From positions 1-64,000 of the forward strand of contig CAZRGZ010000005.1 of NCBI GenBank assembly GCA_964599775.1: a stretch of DNA of 64,000 bases. Reading direction: 5' to 3'. Origin of the DNA: CAZRGZ01 sp964599775 (GTDB taxonomy: Bacteria; Patescibacteriota; Saccharimonadia; Saccharimonadales; Saccharimonadaceae). Of this stretch, positions 41,793 to 50,268 are shown piece after piece. Numbering within the stretch: position 1 is the stretch's first letter; each line of letters opens with the position of its first letter. Both the position numbers and the translations under genes were made by a program. The notes below the pieces were generated by a model. The model was not told where the DNA came from. It did not search any database and saw only the letters and a program-made list of their open reading frames with translations.

Positions 41793-42577
41793 CCAGATCA
41801 CACCTCGTACTGATTAAAGTAGGTGGTGGTCTTATTACAAAAAAGGCCGAGTTCATGACTACGAATGATGAAGCAATAGATCGCGTAGTCAATCAGCTTA
41901 GTCGTGCAAAGAAAGAGTGTCCTGATGCAGATCTCATTCTTGGCAATGGTGTGGGTTCTTATGCTCATTTTACAGCTCATAAGTACGCCTTACGTGATGG
42001 AGCATATAATACAAATGCTGTTTATGGTGTTGCGCAAACACATTTAGGAGCGGCAAAGCTCAATATGCTCTTGACTGAAGCTCTCCAGAAAAAGGCTGGA
42101 CTCCCCGCGCTTGCTCTTTCACCAATGAGCATGATGGTACATAATGATCATGGAGTAAAATTTAACTCAACACCTTTAAAGTATGCGTTACAAAAGGAGT
42201 ATTTGCCAGTACTTCATGGGGATACGGTTCTCAGTACGGTACAAGGTGTCAAGATATTTTCTACTGAGATGATCTTATTTGAATGTTTAAACGCATTTGC
42301 GCAGGATTATAAAAAGGTTACAACCATATATCTTACAGACGCCGATGGAGTGTTGAATGATAAAAAAGAAACGATACAACACTTAACAAAGGAATATTCC
42401 ATAAAAGTACACGATGCGCACCGTCATGACGTAACAGGAGGAATCATAGAAAAAATAACCGCCGCGAGGGCTGCTGCTGAAATAGCTGATGAGGTGTATA
42501 TAGTGAGCGGGTGGATTGATGATGCTATAGCTAGAATTATTAAAGGCGAGCATTTAGGTACGAGAGTATATGCTTGA
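41789..42577 (+). CDS. amino acid kinase family, isopentenyl phosphate kinase-like
   Basis: A 262-residue kinase. LIKVGGGLITKK binds phosphate, LGNGVGSYAHFTAHKY matches the GxGSFGHxxAxxY motif with the catalytic His of isopentenyl phosphate kinase and fosfomycin kinase FomA, LHGDTVLS and TDADGVLND follow, and HDVTGGIIEKI is the DVTGGM-like end. UMP kinase lacks the GSxxH motif, so this is not PyrH although it lies where pyrH usually does. It overlaps the Nudix-like gene by 4 bases; a TAAAAT box 6 bases before the ATG could also give a leaderless mRNA. Confidence 0.8.
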   Translation: MTRSHLVLIKVGGGLITKKAEFMTTNDEAIDRVVNQLSRAKKECPDADLILGNGVGSYAHFTAHKYALRDGAYNTNAVYGVAQTHLGAAKLNMLLTEALQKKAGLPALALSPMSMMVHNDHGVKFNSTPLKYALQKEYLPVLHGDTVLSTVQGVKIFSTEMILFECLNAFAQDYKKVTTIYLTDADGVLNDKKETIQHLTKEYSIKVHDAHRHDVTGGIIEKITAARAAAEIADEVYIVSGWIDDAIARIIKGEHLGTRVYA

Positions 42578-43670
42578 GAGAGATCAAGAGCGGGCTCGAC
42601 ACTCGGCTCATTACGAGATTCTATCAGAATATGAATTCTTTAACGAGATTGCAGAAAACGTTCGATATACTCAAGAAGGTGATCAGTATTACTTACGACA
42701 ATGGGGTTCGACCCCGCCGAGTCACCTGTAGCTCGAATTATGGAGGAACTGATTTCTGCCGGGGAGCGTAACGTGTCGGTCATATTGGGCGTTGATGCTT
42801 ACACGTTTATGGTTGATGATAAAGTCAACAAGCTAGGCCCTCTTTTGTATCGGAATACAATGCCGGAGGAGTCGGCAATGAATGAGGCGTTTAGTTATCG
42901 ATTGCAATCGTTGAACGCTCTAGGAGCAACGCCCGGAGGTTCATACGCGATAACTAATATACTAAATCGACCATTTACGAATCCATTCGCCGGCCGCTCT
43001 CATATAAAGGTCGGTATTATTAATGATGAGGTATATGTTGGGGGGCTGCAATCTATTTTTTACTGAAAAGCGAGATGCCATGGTTAGGTGGAATGATAAA
43101 AATACAGCAGATTGGCTATATGATACGATGACTAATGTAGTTGAAACAGGTAATAGTCGTTTAGATCTTGAGACGGATAAGGTATTTCCAATTGATGATG
43201 ATTCCTCACTGTTAGTAGATGCTGGAATGAAAAACCAATCTATAATATACGATACGGCATTGGAAGTTATTGATTCTGCAGAAGAAAATCTGTTACTAGT
43301 AAGTCAGTACATACCGAGTGGAGAGATGGGCAGTCGTCTTTATGAGGCACATAACAGAGGAGTAGAGGTGAAAGCGTACTACAACCACCCAAACAAGTAT
43401 AAAGGTGGCTCAAGAATATGGCAACATCTAAATACTTTAAGAGAAAGTCAACTATGAAATCTCGGTATTTCAATGTCTCTTCCGGAGGAGCACCCTATGA
43501 TACATTACAAAATCCTTGCCTCGGAAAAGTCATCTATGATTGGTAGTCATAACTATAATGAACGAGGAATTAAGTGGTCAACGGCTGAGGTAACTTTATT
43601 ACGCCATGATAGAAACTTCTCTATGGAAGTAGGGGGCTTTGTTGCTCGACATCTCTGCCACCAACCATAA
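42571..43670 (+). pseudogene. broken phospholipase D / cardiolipin synthase-like gene
   Basis: Three pieces in different states together spell one PLD-family protein of about 365 residues. The first piece starts at 42571 (MLERDQERARHSAHYE) and shifts frame near 42704 into GFDPAESPVARIMEEL. A second shift falls at the G6 tract 43040-43045, joining HIKVGIINDEVYVGG to CNLFFTEKRDAMVRW. An in-frame TGA at 43455-43457 then interrupts before the second HKD motif, IHYKILASEKSSMIGSHNYN. The first HKD reads HIKVGIIN, with Asn at the usual Asp position. Start overlaps the IPK-like gene. Loss of function is likely. Confidence 0.8.
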
Positions 43671-43731
43671 TAATGATCTACTGATGAAACCATACCAAAG
43701 CCCATAGAACAGCTAAATAATGGCACACATA

Positions 43732-43740
43732 TGCTAAAAT
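43732..43740 (+). promoter_or_regulatory. promoter of frr, leaderless type
   Basis: TGC directly precedes TAAAAT (43735-43740). The ATG at 43747 starts 7 bases after the -10 box, at the expected transcription start. Confidence 0.6.
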
Positions 43741-43746
43741 AAAAGT

Positions 43747-44301
43747 ATGTTTGATACGAAACCTTACGAAAACCGCATCGCGCAGGCAATCGCGCATTTT
43801 GAAGATGAACTGAAAAAAGTCCGCACTGGCCGAGCACACCCAGATATGTTGAGCGGAGTAATGGTGGAGGTATATGGGACAAGCCTGCCCCTGAACCAGG
43901 CAGCAAATGTGACAGCCCCAGAGCCACAGCAGCTTTTGGTGACACCTTTTGACCCTAGTAACGTACAGGCGATTAGTAGTGCTATTCGCAATGACCAAAG
44001 CCTTGGCTTTAACCCGACTGATGATGGCCGTGTGGTACGCGTTCCCGTGCCTCCGCTCACAGAAGAGCGTCGCCGCCAGATGGTAAAGCAGCTTGGCGAT
44101 AAAGTTGAAGATTGTCGCATCTCTATACGAAACATCCGCCATGACGCCTTAAAAGATGCGAAAGCTAAAAAAGAAAGCAAAGAACTTTCTGAAGATGACT
44201 ACAAGCGGGCTGAAAAAGCGATGGATGCTGTTGTTGCAGAAGCCCAAAGTAAAATTGAAGCCATCACCAAAGCCAAAGAACAAGAGATAATGACCATCTA
44301 A
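43747..44301 (+). CDS. frr: ribosome recycling factor
   Basis: A 184-residue factor that splits the post-termination ribosome with EF-G. KVRTGRAHPDMLSGVMVEVYG and PEPQQLLVTPFDPSNVQAI are typical, with the hinge and the three-helix bundle ending in KEQEIMTI. Its stop overlaps the uppS start by one base, giving the classic frr-uppS-rseP order. Confidence 0.96.
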   Translation: MFDTKPYENRIAQAIAHFEDELKKVRTGRAHPDMLSGVMVEVYGTSLPLNQAANVTAPEPQQLLVTPFDPSNVQAISSAIRNDQSLGFNPTDDGRVVRVPVPPLTEERRRQMVKQLGDKVEDCRISIRNIRHDALKDAKAKKESKELSEDDYKRAEKAMDAVVAEAQSKIEAITKAKEQEIMTI

Positions 44302-44999
44302 TGGCTGAATCTGACACTTTAGTTCCCAAGCATATCGGTTACATTCTTGATGGTAATCGGCGTTGGGCGCGTAAACACGGGTTGCCGGTGTATGAAGGGC
44401 ACTTGGCTGGTTATAACGCCCTCAAAGACGTCGTGAAAGTGACTGCCGATGCTGGTGTTAAGTTCATTACATTGTACGCTTTTTCAACCGAGAACTGGAA
44501 ACGCAAAGAGGATGAAGTCAGTAAGCTCATGAAGCTTATGATGCGTTTGTTCAAAACCGATTTGCAAGAACTCATTGATGCGGAGTTAAGACTGGTAGTG
44601 CTTGGATCGAAACAGAACTTGCCTGAGGGAATGGCAGAAGCAATTACCGAAGCAGAGGAAAGAACTGCACATTTGAAAAAGGCAACAGTTGGTGTTTGCT
44701 TTAATTATGGCGGACAGCAAGAAATTGTAGAAGCCGTCAAGAAGCTTATGCACGAAGGGCTATCAGAAGAAGAAATTACCGAAGAGGCAATAAGCCGCCA
44801 TTTATACAAACCTGACATTCCGCCGGTGGATTTAGTGGTGCGCACAAGCAACGAACAGCGCATTAGTAACTTTATGTTGTGGCGAATCGCCTATAGCGAA
44901 TTTCTATTTTTAGAAAAATATTGGCCAGAGATGACAGCAACCGACGTGGCTGATATTATAGAGGAGTATCAAAGGCGCTCGCGCCGTTTTGGAGGGTAA
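44301..44999 (+). CDS. uppS: undecaprenyl diphosphate synthase
   Basis: A 232-residue cis-prenyltransferase making the C55 lipid carrier for wall and glycan precursors. The signature near residue 12 is GYILDGNRRWARKHG (usual DGNGRWA, here with Arg for the second Gly), then TLYAFSTENWKR and the C-terminal RTSNEQRISNFMLWR, which matches RTGGExRxSNFLxWQ. It starts on the frr stop and ends directly before rseP. Confidence 0.95.
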   Translation: MAESDTLVPKHIGYILDGNRRWARKHGLPVYEGHLAGYNALKDVVKVTADAGVKFITLYAFSTENWKRKEDEVSKLMKLMMRLFKTDLQELIDAELRLVVLGSKQNLPEGMAEAITEAEERTAHLKKATVGVCFNYGGQQEIVEAVKKLMHEGLSEEEITEEAISRHLYKPDIPPVDLVVRTSNEQRISNFMLWRIAYSEFLFLEKYWPEMTATDVADIIEEYQRRSRRFGG

Positions 45000-46166
45000 A
45001 TGGATTTTTTAGGAACAGTTGATATTGTGCTTTCAGTGTTGCTTGGCCTGTTTTTACTGGTTATTCTAGTGGTGGTGCACGAACTTGGCCATGCGATAGC
45101 TGCGCGTCGTAATGGTGTGGTGGTAGAGGAATTTGGCATTGGCTTTCCACCAAAAGCCTGGGGTAAGAAGCTGAAAAATGGCGTACTCTTCACCTTGAAC
45201 TGGCTGCCTTTGGGCGGTTTTGTAAAGCTGCAGGGTGAAAACGACTCCGCCAATAAAAAAGGCGACTACGGTGCGGCCAGCTTGTGGGCAAAGGCAAAAA
45301 TCTTATTGGCTGGGGTGTTTATTAACTGGCTAACCGCCGCAGTGATCTTCACTGTATTGGCGGTGGTTGGTCTGCCGCAAATTATTGAGAATCAGTTCAG
45401 CGTTCCAGCAGATACTACAGAGGTACGCAAGCCTGTAACGGTAGCCCTAGTCAGTAAAGATTCGCCAGCTGAAGGCGCCGGTTTGCAGGCAGGTGACCAA
45501 ATTGTCAGTTTCGATGATCAGCCGGTGACTTCACCAGAAATGTTGACGCATCTGACAGAAACTCATAAAGGTGAAGCGGTTCACATAACGTATAGTCGTG
45601 ATGGGCACGAAACCGAGGCAGAGGTAAAATTACGCAATGAGGTTTCCCCTGGCCAGGGTTACCTTGGCGTCGGGCCAACCCAAGAAGTATTAACGCGCTC
45701 GACTTGGTCGGCGCCAATTGTTGGGGTGGGGGTGACGGCACAGTTCACATGGGTCACCCTACAAGGGCTGGGAAGCCTTGTGGCAGATGTGGTGATGGGC
45801 CTGATTTCGCAATTTAGCTTCGATAGTAATGTGCGCCAAGAGGGTGGCGAGCGGATTAGCGCGGCAGGCGATCAAGTAGCTGGCCCCGTCGGAATACTGG
45901 GGGTTATCTTCCCAGCTGCGCGAGAAGCAGGCGTAACAACGGTGCTTATGCTAACGGCGATTATTTCATTGACTCTTGCAGTAATGAATGCTTTGCCGAT
46001 CCCTGCGCTAGATGGCGGTCGACTATTTGTGACACTACTGTTTCGGGCGTTAAAGAAGCCCCTCACGAAAGAACGCGAAGAGAAGATCCATGGTACAGGT
46101 TTTATGATTCTGATACTGCTGGTGGTTATTATTACAATTTTAGATGTGGGGCGGTTGTTTGAATAA
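45000..46166 (+). CDS. rseP: RIP zinc metalloprotease (RseP/site-2 protease)
   Basis: A 388-residue intramembrane protease. The zinc motif HELGH (residues 27-31) lies in the first helix, a PDZ domain (AEGAGLQAGDQIVSFDDQPV) is in the middle, and the second metal site is in NALPIPALDGGRL near the end. It probably cleaves anti-sigma factors or leftover signal peptides. The ATG follows uppS without a gap. cdsA, often between them, is missing. Confidence 0.94.
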   Translation: MDFLGTVDIVLSVLLGLFLLVILVVVHELGHAIAARRNGVVVEEFGIGFPPKAWGKKLKNGVLFTLNWLPLGGFVKLQGENDSANKKGDYGAASLWAKAKILLAGVFINWLTAAVIFTVLAVVGLPQIIENQFSVPADTTEVRKPVTVALVSKDSPAEGAGLQAGDQIVSFDDQPVTSPEMLTHLTETHKGEAVHITYSRDGHETEAEVKLRNEVSPGQGYLGVGPTQEVLTRSTWSAPIVGVGVTAQFTWVTLQGLGSLVADVVMGLISQFSFDSNVRQEGGERISAAGDQVAGPVGILGVIFPAAREAGVTTVLMLTAIISLTLAVMNALPIPALDGGRLFVTLLFRALKKPLTKEREEKIHGTGFMILILLVVIITILDVGRLFE

Positions 46167-46911
46167 AAGAGTCAAAAAACCACAATTGCTGGGGCGGCTG
46201 GTACATATGCGAGGTTTACGTGCGCTGGTAGTGATTCTTTGGGTGCTGGCCGGGTTTATGCTCGCGCAAATAGTGGGAGTAAGTGTTTTCCAGCTTGTCG
46301 CGCCACTCTTTACGAACGGTATGTCACCGAATGCAGTGGTACTGACCACTATTCTTAGTGCGCTTGTGTATCTTTTCGCGCTGGTATTAGTGGTGGGGGT
46401 AATGTGGTGGTTGCGGGGTTGGACAGTTAGGCAGCTTCGTGATCGCCTAGGTCTCAAACGTTCTATACAGTGGAAAGACCTGGGTACGGCTATTATAGGC
46501 TATGTTCCATATATTCTTGTTTCGATCGCCATAACAGTCATGGTAACACTTTTTGTACCCGGTTTTGATGTTGCCGAGCAGCAAGAGCTTGGCTTTGACA
46601 GTCTACAAGGGAGCCTTGAATTTGTTTTAGCGTTTATTGCACTTGTCGTATTGGCGCCTATTGCTGAGGAGTTATTGTTTAGGGGTTATTTATTTGGCAC
46701 TTTACGCCGCATGATAGCCTTTTGGCCGAGTACAATAATTGTAAGCGCCCTATTTGGGCTGGTGCATGGCCAGTGGAATGTGGCACTGGATACGTTCGCT
46801 CTCAGTATCATTCTTTGTTTTATGCGCGAACATACGAAATCGGTATGGGCGCCTATTTTACTACATATGTTGAAAAATGGGCTTGCATTTAGCTTACTGT
46901 TTGTGGTTTAA
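46144..46911 (+). CDS. CPBP-family intramembrane metalloprotease
   Basis: A 255-residue membrane protein with about six to seven helices and the CPBP/Abi motif EELLFRGYLFGTL near residues 176-188, followed by FGLVHGQWN and a later HMLKNG. Members include Rce1-like proteases and bacteriocin immunity proteins. The start is uncertain: ATG at 46144 overlaps rseP by 23 bases, while TTG at 46159 or ATG at 46207 would also keep the whole membrane domain. It follows rseP in the same transcript. Confidence 0.85.
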   Translation: MWGGCLNKRVKKPQLLGRLVHMRGLRALVVILWVLAGFMLAQIVGVSVFQLVAPLFTNGMSPNAVVLTTILSALVYLFALVLVVGVMWWLRGWTVRQLRDRLGLKRSIQWKDLGTAIIGYVPYILVSIAITVMVTLFVPGFDVAEQQELGFDSLQGSLEFVLAFIALVVLAPIAEELLFRGYLFGTLRRMIAFWPSTIIVSALFGLVHGQWNVALDTFALSIILCFMREHTKSVWAPILLHMLKNGLAFSLLFVV

Positions 46912-46955
46912 TATCTGCAGTGCGAGCGGTAGGCCTCACGTAAGAGGGAGTGTGC

Positions 46956-46984
46956 TTGACAAGCAAAAAAGCGCTTGGTACACT
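46956..46984 (+). promoter_or_regulatory. promoter upstream of greA
   Basis: TTGACA (46956-46961), 17 bases, TACACT (46979-46984). It is 128 bases before the greA ATG, so the leader is long; I see no clear riboswitch in it. Another TTGACA at 47045-47050 has no good -10 box. Confidence 0.7.
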
Positions 46985-47111
46985 TGAAAAATCTGTAAAT
47001 TCCATCACAATGGGGGACATTACAGCACAGTATCTTATGACAAATTGACAGAAAGTGTATCAAGGGTGCCACAGGGCCCCGTTTTCAATATAGATAGCCA
47101 AGGAGAATAGT

Positions 47112-47567
47112 ATGAAAAAACAGTACCAGTTGACATTACAAGGAAAAATAGAGTTAGAAAAAGAGCTTGATGAGCTAAAGGCGCAACGTGGTGAGGTAGC
47201 GCAACGAATCGCCAGTGCACGTGATTTTGGCGATCTTCGCGAAAACGAAGAATACCACAGTGCCCGTGAAGAGCAGTCACGTATGGAAACGCGAATTGCT
47301 GAAATTGAAGATATCTTGCAAAATGCTAGCATGATTCAGGCGAAAGACACTACAACGGTAGGAGTTGGTAACACCGTTGAGCTTGAAACCGATGGCAAAA
47401 AAGTCAGCTACATCGTGGTAGGGCCAGTTGAAGCTGACCCGCTTGAAGGTAAGATTTCAAACGAGTCACCGATCGGGAAAGCCCTACTTGGCAAAAAAGT
47501 AGGCGACAGCGTGACCATCGAGACGCCAAAAGCTAAGGTGGAGTACAAAATCGTCAAGATTAGCTAG
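47112..47567 (+). CDS. greA: transcription elongation factor GreA
   Basis: A 151-residue factor that rescues backtracked RNA polymerase. The N-terminal coiled coil carries the acidic tip region (DFGDLRENEEYHSAREEQ), and the C-terminal FKBP-like domain has the GKISNESPIGKALLGKKVGD block. AAGGAGAAT precedes the ATG. It is transcribed alone. Confidence 0.96.
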   Translation: MKKQYQLTLQGKIELEKELDELKAQRGEVAQRIASARDFGDLRENEEYHSAREEQSRMETRIAEIEDILQNASMIQAKDTTTVGVGNTVELETDGKKVSYIVVGPVEADPLEGKISNESPIGKALLGKKVGDSVTIETPKAKVEYKIVKIS

Positions 47568-47589
47568 TAGGAGTGATGAAACTTATTGG

Positions 47590-47623
47590 GAGCGTCACTC
47601 TGTGGCGCTCTCTGTTATTTTCT
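47590..47623 (+). terminator. terminator after greA
   Basis: GAGCGTCAC and GTGGCGCTC pair (one G-U) around a 3-base loop, followed by TCTGTTATTTT. The T-run is interrupted, so strength is moderate. Confidence 0.6.
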
Positions 47624-47666
47624 TTATTTTTTGTTATAGTAGAGGGAAGTGAAAGGATAATTTGTA

Positions 47667-49193
47667 ATGGCAACATTAAAGGAACTTCGCGATGAACGCT
47701 TGCGCAAGCTGGAAGAACTTCGCGAGCTTGGTATCAATGCCTATCCAGCAGTAGCGAATCGTTCGCATATGGCGGGTGACATCACCACTCAATTCGATAA
47801 ATTGGAAGGCCAGACTGCGACAGTAGCTGGTCGTATTACGGGCATTCGTAAATTTGGTAAATTGGCATTCATAGTTGTGAAGGACTTTAGTGGCAAAATT
47901 CAATTGTTCTTGCGAGAAGGTAGCGTTGCGGAGCTTGATGCCTCAAAAGAGCAGTTGGGTATGGAGCAACTTAACTTGCTGGATAGTGGTGACTTTATTG
48001 AGGCTACGGGAAAAATTATTAAAACCAAAACTGGCGAGATTTCAATTGATGTGAAAACATTGCGGCTATTGTCTAAAAGCTTGCGTCCAATGCCGATTGC
48101 CCACGATGGTTTTACTAACAAAGAAGAGCGTTTGCGCCGCCGTTACATCGATATGAATGTCAATCAGGATGTACGCGACCGTTTTGTGCGCCGCAGTAAG
48201 TTTTGGCAAGCAACACGTGACTTTCTGAATGGGCATGGCTTTATTGAAATTAACATACCTGTGCTTGAACACACCACCGGGGGAGCGGATGCCACCCCAT
48301 TTGTAACTCATATGGATGCTCTTGATCAAGATTTTTATTTACGTATTAGTCATGAATTACCGCTTAAACGGCTCCTCGGTGCTGGCTACGAAAAGGTTTA
48401 TGACATAGGGCCTCGCTTTCGCAATGAAAATTATAGCGACGAGCACTTGCCCGAGCACATCGCTATGGAATGGTATTGGGCGTATGCTGACTGGCGCCAA
48501 GGTATGCAGTTGACGCAAGAAATGCTACGTTACACTGTTGATAAAACTTGGGGAACGCGGCAGTTCACACTAGCAAATGGCATGAGTGTTGATTTTGGTG
48601 AAGATGGGACCGACTGGCCGACGGTAAGTTTTGTTGAGATTATTAAAGACCGTTATGGTATAGATGTATTCGACACGACTTTAGAGGAAGTGCAAGTGAA
48701 AATCAAGGAAAACAACATTGAAGTTGAAAAAGGTGATAACATAGGTCGTTGTATTGATAAGCTCTGGAAGAAAATTCGTGTTGAGATTGCCGGACCAGCG
48801 TTTTTGATCGATATTCCCACATTTTTGCAGCCACTCGCAAAGCTTCAACAAGGTGATCCCCGGCTCACCGAACAGTTTAACCTGCTATTGGGTGGTACGG
48901 AGGCAAACAAGGCTTATAGTGAGCTGAATGACCCACTAGATCAGCTTGGGCGTTTTGTCGAGCAGCAGGCACTGCGTGATGCAGGAGACGATGAAGCTAT
49001 GATGCTGGATATCGATTTTGTAGAGATGCTTGAATACGGTATGCCTCCAGCTTGCGGCTATGGGCATTCAGAGCGACTATTCTGGATTCTAGAAGGGGTA
49101 AGTGCGCGTGAAGGTGTTCCTTTCCCGCAGCTTCGGAGTGAGATTGACGAAACCACTCGCTCTATTTATCCAGGCATCAAGCTCTCGTCGTAA
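47667..49193 (+). CDS. lysS: lysyl-tRNA synthetase, class II
   Basis: A 508-residue enzyme charging tRNA-Lys. The N-terminal OB fold (TATVAGRITGIRKFGKLAFI) binds the anticodon; class II motif 2 is FRNENYSDEHLPEH near 250; motif 3 is CGYGHSERLFWIL near 458, a variant of the common GxGxDRL form. AAAGGA precedes the ATG, with TATAGT (47635-47640) as the -10 box. Unlike ileS, no T-box is seen. Confidence 0.93.
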   Translation: MATLKELRDERLRKLEELRELGINAYPAVANRSHMAGDITTQFDKLEGQTATVAGRITGIRKFGKLAFIVVKDFSGKIQLFLREGSVAELDASKEQLGMEQLNLLDSGDFIEATGKIIKTKTGEISIDVKTLRLLSKSLRPMPIAHDGFTNKEERLRRRYIDMNVNQDVRDRFVRRSKFWQATRDFLNGHGFIEINIPVLEHTTGGADATPFVTHMDALDQDFYLRISHELPLKRLLGAGYEKVYDIGPRFRNENYSDEHLPEHIAMEWYWAYADWRQGMQLTQEMLRYTVDKTWGTRQFTLANGMSVDFGEDGTDWPTVSFVEIIKDRYGIDVFDTTLEEVQVKIKENNIEVEKGDNIGRCIDKLWKKIRVEIAGPAFLIDIPTFLQPLAKLQQGDPRLTEQFNLLLGGTEANKAYSELNDPLDQLGRFVEQQALRDAGDDEAMMLDIDFVEMLEYGMPPACGYGHSERLFWILEGVSAREGVPFPQLRSEIDETTRSIYPGIKLSS

Positions 49194-49214
49194 ATATTCG
49201 ACTTTTGTATTTTA

Positions 49215-49223
49215 TGCTACAAT
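49215..49223 (+). promoter_or_regulatory. extended -10 promoter of the glycosyltransferase gene
   Basis: TGC directly before TACAAT (49218-49223), followed by GGAGGTGA and the ATG at 49243. Confidence 0.62.
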
Positions 49224-49242
49224 AAGTAGTGGAGGTGAGCAA

Positions 49243-50262
49243 ATGATTTCATTCGTATGGAGCTCTCAACATCCTTTCCATGCAGGAACGGGTGGCTCTG
49301 AAAACTATACTATTGGTCATGTGCGTGAGCTACAGCGGCGAGGAATAGCGTGTCGAATATTGTCGCTTGGCTTTGGCGTCGAGGAGAGCCGTAAGAGGTT
49401 CCCGGACATACAATTTGACCATGTCGCATCGACAAAAGAAATTGAGGCGCTAGATGATACAGTGGTGTTTGTAACCTATCCACTGAACATACAAACCAAA
49501 AACCCATCAAACGTGATAATGCATTGCCCGTTATCAGAATGTAGCGATGAGGCGCCATTTGAGCGCGCAGGTGGCGATAATAAAACGATTATGGCACCCA
49601 GTCGGTATTCTGCTAATTTATGGGCAGAATTTTTTAAACGTAAAGCAGATGAGGTAACTGCTGTGTACCCATTTGCCGATAAAGCTTTTGGTGCGGTTAA
49701 ACGTGCAGCAAGGCGCGGCAAAAAAGTTCGTGTACTTTTTGCTAGCCGGTTAACGCCAGATAAAGGCATTTATACTTTTTTGACTGCGCTACATTTTAGC
49801 AAACTGAGCCCGAAACGTTTTAGTTTTACGGCCACTACTGCTGGCACACATGCCGAAGCAGGGCGAATACTCAAAAAAATGTTGGACGTACACCCTTATG
49901 TCAATATTATCCCAGCGGCAAAAAACGCTGTCGAGATGGCAAAAATTTTTGCTCGGTTCGATGTAGTGGTAATGCCGTCCACGAAGCTGTTTTGGCATGA
50001 AGCTTTTGGTATGATCTCGGTTGAGGCGCAGCATGCCGGCTGCCGTGTGGTTGCTTCAGACTCTGGGGGGCTGCCAGAGACAGACTGTGGTGGTTTAACT
50101 ATAGTAGAAGCGGATAATCCACTTGCGTTGGCCGATGGTATTGTTGAAGCAGCCGAAAAGGCGCCGATGACAGAAGCGGAGCGCGAAGCAGCAAAACAGC
50201 ATTTTACGGTGGAACAATCCGTTGACAGATTATTAGAGGTATTAAAGTTAAACAAGGCGTAA
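49243..50262 (+). CDS. GT4-family glycosyltransferase
   Basis: A 339-residue GT-B enzyme. The N-terminal lobe begins ISFVWSSQHPFHAGTGGSEN, where a glycine-rich loop meets the donor phosphate. The C-terminal lobe has VLFASRLTPDKGIYTFL, and the GT4 acid motif WHEAFGMISVEAQHAGCRVV (the EX7E equivalent), then SGGLPE. It likely transfers a sugar from an NDP-sugar to a glycan or lipid. The longer frame from 49102 is rejected because GGAGGTGA sits properly before 49243. The GH13 gene follows. Confidence 0.87.
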   Translation: MISFVWSSQHPFHAGTGGSENYTIGHVRELQRRGIACRILSLGFGVEESRKRFPDIQFDHVASTKEIEALDDTVVFVTYPLNIQTKNPSNVIMHCPLSECSDEAPFERAGGDNKTIMAPSRYSANLWAEFFKRKADEVTAVYPFADKAFGAVKRAARRGKKVRVLFASRLTPDKGIYTFLTALHFSKLSPKRFSFTATTAGTHAEAGRILKKMLDVHPYVNIIPAAKNAVEMAKIFARFDVVVMPSTKLFWHEAFGMISVEAQHAGCRVVASDSGGLPETDCGGLTIVEADNPLALADGIVEAAEKAPMTEAEREAAKQHFTVEQSVDRLLEVLKLNKA

Positions 50263-50268
50263 TAAGAA

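Noticed and set aside
42574..42771. A 65-residue frame after the IPK-like gene
   Set aside because: It is a shadow of the broken PLD gene in another frame.
43455..43457. In-frame TGA in the PLD gene as a recoded Gly codon
   Set aside because: recJ, map, galU and others end in TGA and no intact gene has internal TGA, so the standard code applies; the gene also has frameshifts.
49102..49242. Longer N-terminus for the glycosyltransferase
   Set aside because: It overlaps lysS and has no start signal, while GGAGGTGA precedes the ATG at 49243.
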